Part shown: piece by piece, positions 58,873 to 64,000 of the stretch | How the letters are laid out: the number at the start of each line of letters is the position of its first letter | How positions within the stretch are numbered: the stretch's first letter is position 1 | Origin: Chryseobacterium sp. | GTDB taxonomy: Bacteria > Bacteroidota > Bacteroidia > Flavobacteriales > Weeksellaceae | DNA: 64,000 nt | Assembly (NCBI RefSeq): GCF_029240215.1 | Contig: NZ_JARBTK010000009.1 | Coordinates: 42,993-106,992, forward strand | Direction: 5' to 3' | Notes under the pieces: generated by a model | The model's database searches: none | Seen by the model: only the letters and a program-made list of their open reading frames with translations | What the model was told of the DNA's origin: nothing | Translations under genes and position numbers: made by a program

Positions 58873-61800
58873 TTATGGAAGATTGTTTTTGATACTCTGC
58901 ATAGAGATCTGTGCAACTACTTTTCTAGGATCACTATCCGTTGTAAGCTGTAGATTACCATCTTTGATGTCAATATTTTCTACAAAACGGTGTTTTCCTG
59001 CACTCAATTGTGCATCGGTAATCATGAATTCCGATTTGGTAACCACTTCTTCAGGGTTTTCAAACTCTTCCGGATTTTCATAACTGAATGGCAATGCGGT
59101 TTCCGTTTTCAAACCTGCCGAATCTTGCTGTAGAATCGTAAGCGTAGTAGGAAGTTTTGTAATCCAAGGTTTTCCTTGTTTTAGCCCCACAGGCTCTCTC
59201 ATTTCGTCTACAATACTCATGTACATAGGATCTCCAATTACAGGAACTTCTTCTCCGTTCCAGATTTTACCTGTGCTTAAAAAGAATTGGATGGCATCTT
59301 CAAATCCCGGTCTTACTGTTACAATGACTCTTGCCATACCAGACTGTAAGAAACTTCTGAATAAAGGATCTACACTTTCGCTGATGTACATTTCCTGCCA
59401 GTGTTGTCTGTTTGCCCAATAATATGGATAAAAACTATAGCTCATAACGCTCCATTCGAAAGCCTGTTCCATGAATTTGGCTAGAGCGGTGTATTTATCG
59501 AGATTCTCGTTTAAGAATACCTGGAAGTTTTCCATCTTATCGCCATCAGTGAAGTTTTGCCCGACGGTATTGGGTGACAGGTAATCTTGTAACAAGTAGG
59601 CAATACAGTTATGTTTTAAGACATCGTTCTCCATATAACGGTAGAAATTCCCCATTTTATCTTTCGCTTCTGCTTCTTTTTCTTTCTGTTCTTCATCTAT
59701 TCTTGCCTGCTCTTCTTTAAATTTCTCATAAGCTTCTTTATAAGCTTCGATAATAGCATTAAAGTTTTCTGTCTGCCACGCTAGAACATTAGCATCATTA
59801 GGAACACATGGGAATTTTAAAGCGATATTAAATCCGCCTATGTTTTTTCCGGATACTCTGTAATTGAATACTCCAGTAAGATTCAATCCACTTACTCCTT
59901 CAGTTCCGTTAAGGGTCTGATTTCGGGTTTCTTTATAAAAACTTCCTCCCTTCAGGTTACCGAAAGACAAATAGGAAGACAAAATATAATTCCCTTGAAA
60001 GAATCCTGATCTGTTTCTTTGCTTATTATAAGCCCATACAACAGATGCAGTAGTAGCTTTATATCCATCAGGAATCTCTAAATTGGCATCAAAGAATACT
60101 CCTTCACCTTCAGTTTGAGGGCTTGCGTTGGCATTAAGAATGACTTCCTTGCCCGGCATTTCATCGGTAAGTGTCACTCCGTAAACATCTGCCCAGTATT
60201 GCAGTAATGTTTTTGTGGCTGCCTTTGGGTTTGGCATCGTGTAAGGAGCCGGTGCTTTTCTAGGATCTATAGGTGCGGTCAATACATCTGCTTTTGCTAC
60301 TGCCAAAGCCAATCTGTGTAATCTTGCCGGTTCAGGGATCATGAATTCAAACATTGTGCGTTTCCCGTAGTTGTAGATTTGGTTTTTGTATTTCATATCT
60401 ACCCATCGGTAAACACCTACGACATGTTTATCGCCATTTCGATTATCAAAACCATGCGCATTATTTTCTTCATACTCTTCGATGATCTTTTCAATTCTTT
60501 CCTCAGAAATTTTGGTGAGGAGTTTATCGGTAGCTTTATTGGTAATTTCTTGTGACTGGGTTACTGCTTGTCGCACACTGTTTTCTTTGGCATTATGAGT
60601 GGCAAGACTTCCACCAACTTCAAATCTTCCGTAAACTTCAGTGTCTTTACTCCAGTTAGCGTATGCCTGTGCGCTGGTATCTTTCATGATCACATTGGCA
60701 ACTTCAGACTGTATATCATGCCTTGTTGTCGTTGTCGTATCGGTAAGCGTTTCACGTTCCGTAGATTTTGTAGATGTATTTTGGAGTTCGGTTTTTCTAA
60801 GCCTTCTGGTTGATTTCTGCTTAAATTCCCTTGCCATAATGTTTTCAATATGCGTAACATCTCCAGGCACATAGGCGTGGGTACTCTGAACGACCTTCAT
60901 GTATTCTGCAATACCCAGTCTCTTCAGTCCGAACAGTTTTCTTGCGGTTGACATTTCTTCTACCGGTTCTTCTTCTCTCGGACCTTCTTTACCCGGCTTT
61001 AATGTAAGTAATCCCACCTGCAATTCATTATTAGGAATTTTAAATAACTCTACATAAGCTTCTCTTCCATTATTAAAATAAACGTCTATCCTTACCTTGC
61101 TAATAGATGAAAATTTATTAACCATTAATGCAGGAAAACTTACGGTTCCGTTGAGCACATCAACGTTTCCTAGTGCCTCTTCATGATTTCCAGTGTTGGA
61201 TTCTAATGCAATTCTGGCATTGGCAACGTTCCATGAATTATCCTGAACTTCAAAAGAGAAATTAATGAATCCATTATTTGGAATAAAAGCAGATCTATTC
61301 CAGTTAGCCAATAAACTGTAAGCTAAATGAGTTCTGGTTGATGATCCTCCAATAGGAATTAATGCACCTCCTATATTAGCATACTGCGTTTGTTCCAAAG
61401 TTGTATTTTCCAAAGCTGTCTGAATAGTCAGGGAAGCATGATTTTGTACCTGAGAAATTACATCATCATACGTCTGAAAACTATCATCAATCTGAAGCGT
61501 TTGTGTTCCTACTCTTAATTGAGTTTCTGAAATGGCTTCTGCTTTATCGGTAGACGATACTTTGGAATAGAATTCTTGATTGATTTCCTGAGAAGCAAAC
61601 AAACTCATAAAAAGTTCAAATGATTCCGGAGATAATTTTTTCTGAAGCTCGTAAATATTAATCTCATTTTGCGAAGAAAACTCAAAAGGAGGAAATTCCA
61701 GCTCTTTTAATCGTTCATACAATTTTCTTATTTCCTCCTCAGATGCTTTTTGCTCAGTTAAATAGTTAATTTCTTCTAAAATCCTTGCAGATTCTTCTCT

Positions 61801-62604
61801 TTGATATTGATATTCAGCCATGTATCTATCATAAGCAGCCTGATAATCTTTAGAGTGGGTGTTGTGATATGATTTTTGAATCTTCTCTAACTCCTTGTTT
61901 AGTTTTTCAAGTTGTTCTTTTTTAAGAAGAGCCTGAGTGACTACTAAATCTCTTTGAGCATCAGTTTTTATTCTTTCCTGTGTTTTCTGTGAAAGTTCTG
62001 ATGTCTCAGGTGATGCTATTCTACTGGCTGTAGACGAACCGGAAATCTCTTCTTCAACGAAAAGTTCTTTAGGCATTACTACCTTTGCATTTAATGCTTT
62101 AGCAACCAGATCGAATCCATTTATTTTTCTAAGATCATCCGTTAATGCAAGAGTCTGTACGTATCCTACATGCAAAGCTTTTAAAATATGCACAAGAGCT
62201 TCTTTGGCATAAAAATCTTTTTGGGTAACGACCTGATAAATTAGATTATCCCATAATTTTCCCAAGTCCATTTGTCCGGAAGAATAAGCACTTTTGGTTT
62301 TGCTAAGATCATCATTTGAAAGAACCTCCTTTTTTGTGATTTTCCTTCCTATTTTCAGAAGTGCAGCGTATTGGCTGTTTTCAAGATCTTTTTCCGTAAA
62401 AGGAGAAGAGAATGACCTGCATTGGTTTTCCAATGCTTGCAATTTAGAGATTCCTGCTCTGTTATTCACTGCCTGATCAAAAGCCGTGTTCAAACTTGAT
62501 CTGTGAATAAATCCTAAATTTTCTTTTTTTGTCTCAGTAAGCTGAGGGTTTCTCATGCTTATGAATCGAAATAGTGTCTGCGATGTGTTGTTGGTTATAG
62601 ACAT
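58873..62604 (-). CDS. Large unrecognised protein (1243 residues), possible delivery scaffold or effector
   Basis: I do not recognise this family. There is no signal peptide and no long membrane helix. The N-terminus (TLFRFISMRNPQLTETKKEN) and helical region to about 190 precede a charged coiled coil (about 205-305). Beta-rich segments follow (about 370-540), then a linker (GKEGPREEEPVEEMS), a region around VVGVYRWVDMKYKNQIYNYG (~735), another beta-rich part and a second coiled coil (about 940-985). The last 200 residues include PYYWANRQHWQEMYISESVDP and FRSFLQSGMARVIVTVRPGF. It is the promoter-proximal gene ahead of the toxin array, with uniform codon use. Confidence 0.6.
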   Translation of the reverse strand: MSITNNTSQTLFRFISMRNPQLTETKKENLGFIHRSSLNTAFDQAVNNRAGISKLQALENQCRSFSSPFTEKDLENSQYAALLKIGRKITKKEVLSNDDLSKTKSAYSSGQMDLGKLWDNLIYQVVTQKDFYAKEALVHILKALHVGYVQTLALTDDLRKINGFDLVAKALNAKVVMPKELFVEEEISGSSTASRIASPETSELSQKTQERIKTDAQRDLVVTQALLKKEQLEKLNKELEKIQKSYHNTHSKDYQAAYDRYMAEYQYQREESARILEEINYLTEQKASEEEIRKLYERLKELEFPPFEFSSQNEINIYELQKKLSPESFELFMSLFASQEINQEFYSKVSSTDKAEAISETQLRVGTQTLQIDDSFQTYDDVISQVQNHASLTIQTALENTTLEQTQYANIGGALIPIGGSSTRTHLAYSLLANWNRSAFIPNNGFINFSFEVQDNSWNVANARIALESNTGNHEEALGNVDVLNGTVSFPALMVNKFSSISKVRIDVYFNNGREAYVELFKIPNNELQVGLLTLKPGKEGPREEEPVEEMSTARKLFGLKRLGIAEYMKVVQSTHAYVPGDVTHIENIMAREFKQKSTRRLRKTELQNTSTKSTERETLTDTTTTTRHDIQSEVANVIMKDTSAQAYANWSKDTEVYGRFEVGGSLATHNAKENSVRQAVTQSQEITNKATDKLLTKISEERIEKIIEEYEENNAHGFDNRNGDKHVVGVYRWVDMKYKNQIYNYGKRTMFEFMIPEPARLHRLALAVAKADVLTAPIDPRKAPAPYTMPNPKAATKTLLQYWADVYGVTLTDEMPGKEVILNANASPQTEGEGVFFDANLEIPDGYKATTASVVWAYNKQRNRSGFFQGNYILSSYLSFGNLKGGSFYKETRNQTLNGTEGVSGLNLTGVFNYRVSGKNIGGFNIALKFPCVPNDANVLAWQTENFNAIIEAYKEAYEKFKEEQARIDEEQKEKEAEAKDKMGNFYRYMENDVLKHNCIAYLLQDYLSPNTVGQNFTDGDKMENFQVFLNENLDKYTALAKFMEQAFEWSVMSYSFYPYYWANRQHWQEMYISESVDPLFRSFLQSGMARVIVTVRPGFEDAIQFFLSTGKIWNGEEVPVIGDPMYMSIVDEMREPVGLKQGKPWITKLPTTLTILQQDSAGLKTETALPFSYENPEEFENPEEVVTKSEFMITDAQLSAGKHRFVENIDIKDGNLQLTTDSDPRKVVAQISMQSIKNNLP

Positions 62605-62953
62605 TTGTGTAAATTTGTTTGATTTTATAAAGGTTAAGATTTGAAGGTTCTTTTTATTAGAATTACTTCAGGTTTTAGCCTTATTTTTTTAGGTGGTTTC
62701 CGGCAAGATGTCCACCAAAAGTTTTAATAGCAAGTTTCATTTCTGTTTTTCTCTTGATGCAAATATCAATGCTGAAAGCGACAGAACTTGACGTATTAAA
62801 ATGAAAATTTTATTTTTTCACAAACTCCTGTAACACACTGTATACTAGTATTTAAAATTATGTTTTAAGAAGATTTGATGCTATGCTTCCTCTCACTAAC
62901 AGATCAAGAAAAAAAACATTTGTAAATTGAGAAAGGCCTCCCTCGGCCCGAGT

Positions 62954-63080
62954 GAAAAGTTGCCAATTTGGTTATTTTTTTGTTTGTCAATGTTTGATAA
63001 ACAAAGATTTGTATGCTTAAATGGGTTCTGTAATTCAATGGTAGAATTATAGAATTTTAGGAGCGATTCTCGAACTGCTT
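62954..63080. repeat. Right copy of the island-flanking direct repeat
   Basis: CCAATTTGG (62963), TTTGATAAACAAA (62993), GGGTTC (63023) and TTCTCGAAC (63067) align with the left copy beside tRNA-Met at nearly the same spacings (30, 30 and 44 bp against 30, 32 and 44 bp). The stretches between are diverged, and no tRNA 3' end is seen at this copy. Confidence 0.7.
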
Positions 63081-63110
63081 TCTGATTTTTTTTATATGTT
63101 AAGATTCTAA

Positions 63111-63266
63111 TTTTGTTATGTTTCTTCAAGAAACAAGAATAATTTTATTCGCTATTTAATTACATCTTATTTGCAACCATTTAAAAATGAAATTCTGCCT
63201 AATTTTCAAATCACTCCATCTACTATTGCCAATCATTTAGTTGAAATCGAAAGGCATAAAGGATAG
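63111..63266 (+). pseudogene. Decayed reading frame of unknown origin
   Basis: A frame without a start reads ...NFIRYLITSYLQPFKNEILP then NFQITPSTIANHLVEIERHKG and stop. The TPSTIANHLVEIE part looks like a helix-turn-helix, as at the end of some helicases or phage-type regulators. It is too short to name. It lies just outside the right repeat, where remains of an element's own genes could be expected. Confidence 0.35.
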
Positions 63267-63980
63267 TAATACTAAAAATTACTTTCTCAATTACGTAATA
63301 AATTTTCGTCGCAGTAAATTCAGACTCAAAACGATATTAATGGCATCTTACCAATTACAAGAAAAGTAATTTTGTTTTAGCATTTGAATTAAGGATTGGA
63401 ATTTTGAATATTCTAATTATCAATGATTTAAAATTTGTTAAAAATAAATATTTGAATTTATAAGTTTTTAAGGTGTTGATTTTCAGTATTTATTTTCAAC
63501 TCATAATTAGCATTTGAGTACTAATTTTTCTTTTAGAACCAAAAATTTTTGTTATTTTGTAAGTTAATGTGAATTAAAGTAGATAGATGTCGCTAGATAT
63601 ACAGTTTTTAGATCTGATTTAAGATTTTTCTTAAAAAGTTAGTAAATCCTTGTTATCACTAGCAAGAATTTAATGTACAACAATTTCCTCCTCAACCTCC
63701 ATTATATCTATTATTCTGAGTAGTCTCAACCTCCTCTCCCTAAAAGAATCAATTCAATAGTGACAATCACATTTAAACGCTACTTTAAACATTGAAAATA
63801 ATGTGATTGAAATTGCTAATGCATAATCCAAAATTTCCCCAAACGGAATAAATATAAGGCTGGCTTTGGGTTTAATCTTGTATTCGAATTGTATGACAGA
63901 AACTGTAAATCGTCATCAAAAAGTGGACATTAGATATTAAAGATTTAAGGAGTGTTTTCATAAAAAGAGTAATTTTAATT

Positions 63981-64000
63981 ATGGCAACACCAAAAAAGAA
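63981..64000 (+). CDS. Start of a truncated gene at the window edge
   Basis: ATGGCAACACCAAAAAAGAA would begin MATPKK. An AAGGAG-like stretch lies about 30 bp upstream. Only six codons are visible, so identity cannot be judged. Confidence 0.35.

Larger units (their letters stand above)
62605..63980. other. Non-coding right flank of the island
   Basis: This 1.4-kb stretch is strongly AT-rich and has no convincing intact gene on either strand. It contains the right flanking repeat (62954-63080), a decayed frame (63111-63266) and a pyrimidine-rich patch (63685-63735). The open frame at 62896-63129 only reads across the repeat. No promoter with both consensus elements was found. Confidence 0.6.

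Noticed and set aside
62896..63129. Minus-strand open frame of 77 residues
   Set aside because: It reads straight through the right flanking repeat, has no conserved-looking segment and no neighbouring partner. The repeat explains the sequence.
63685..63735. Pyrimidine-rich proline-like stretch near the right end
   Set aside because: Reading it as a Pro-rich protein (QFPPQPPL) gives only a few codons before stops in every frame; no gene can be supported.

Overview
The window is a 64 kb stretch of a low-GC Bacteroidota chromosome. It most resembles Chryseobacterium or a close relative in the Flavobacteriia. The reasons are Bacteroidota-type promoter elements (TAnnTTTG) directly upstream of many genes, a PorP/SprF-type protein and a type IX sorting domain, a 14-subunit nuo locus with a short NuoG, and families typical of this group (DUF3822 beside RsmD, DUF349, DUF5606, DUF6705-like lipoproteins, short gene leaders). 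No rRNA, CRISPR array or insertion sequence was found.

Region 1 (1-20.7 kb) is mostly housekeeping: an RluD-type pseudouridine synthase, a PorP/SprF-like protein, hemW, a DUF4139 protein, murI, a nitroreductase with a divergent HxlR regulator, rsmD-DUF3822, an Smr protein, a small phosphoesterase, a serine hydrolase, a SixA-like phosphatase with a small membrane protein, ruvX-def, a DUF5606 protein, mazG, a propeller-like lipoprotein, a 1237-residue phosphoesterase/beta-barrel fusion and an HD-Pycsar-effector-type protein. Several spacers carry hairpin elements that look like dispersed repeats.

Region 2 (20.7-24.8 kb) is accessory. An XRE regulator diverges from a lipoprotein with a conserved N-terminus, a glycine-rich linker and a C-terminal HTH...PSADD segment. 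Three tandem, mosaic DUF6705-like lipoprotein genes follow, then the wreckage of at least one more copy of the large lipoprotein gene.

Region 3 (24.8-54.2 kb) is again core. It holds a GAF-domain protein, a secreted protein, the minus-strand nuo operon (nuoA-N, 42.4 to 28.0 kb) with an outer-membrane barrel gene inserted between nuoF and nuoG and heptad-repeat spacers, an acyltransferase-like protein coupled to an unlisted 58-residue membrane protein, a zinc peptidase, a multi-pass membrane protein, ribD-IMPACT, a DUF349 protein, aroE, a secreted type IX endonuclease I, a LolC/FtsX-like permease, rbfA and a methylmalonyl-CoA epimerase.

Region 4 (54.3-63.1 kb) is the most interesting part. 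It starts at a tRNA-Met(CAT) and is flanked by imperfect, collinear direct repeats of about 130 bp (54343-54472 and 62954-63080). Between them, all on the minus strand, lie a 1243-residue protein I do not recognise, a 753-residue polymorphic-toxin-like protein with a C-terminal JAB-like domain, and then a run of immunity-like genes interleaved with broken or orphan toxin tips, most closed by their own terminators. It reads as a toxin/immunity module array, possibly delivered by a contractile or other non-Sec system. The final 0.9 kb is AT-rich, holds one decayed reading frame, and ends with the first codons of a truncated gene.
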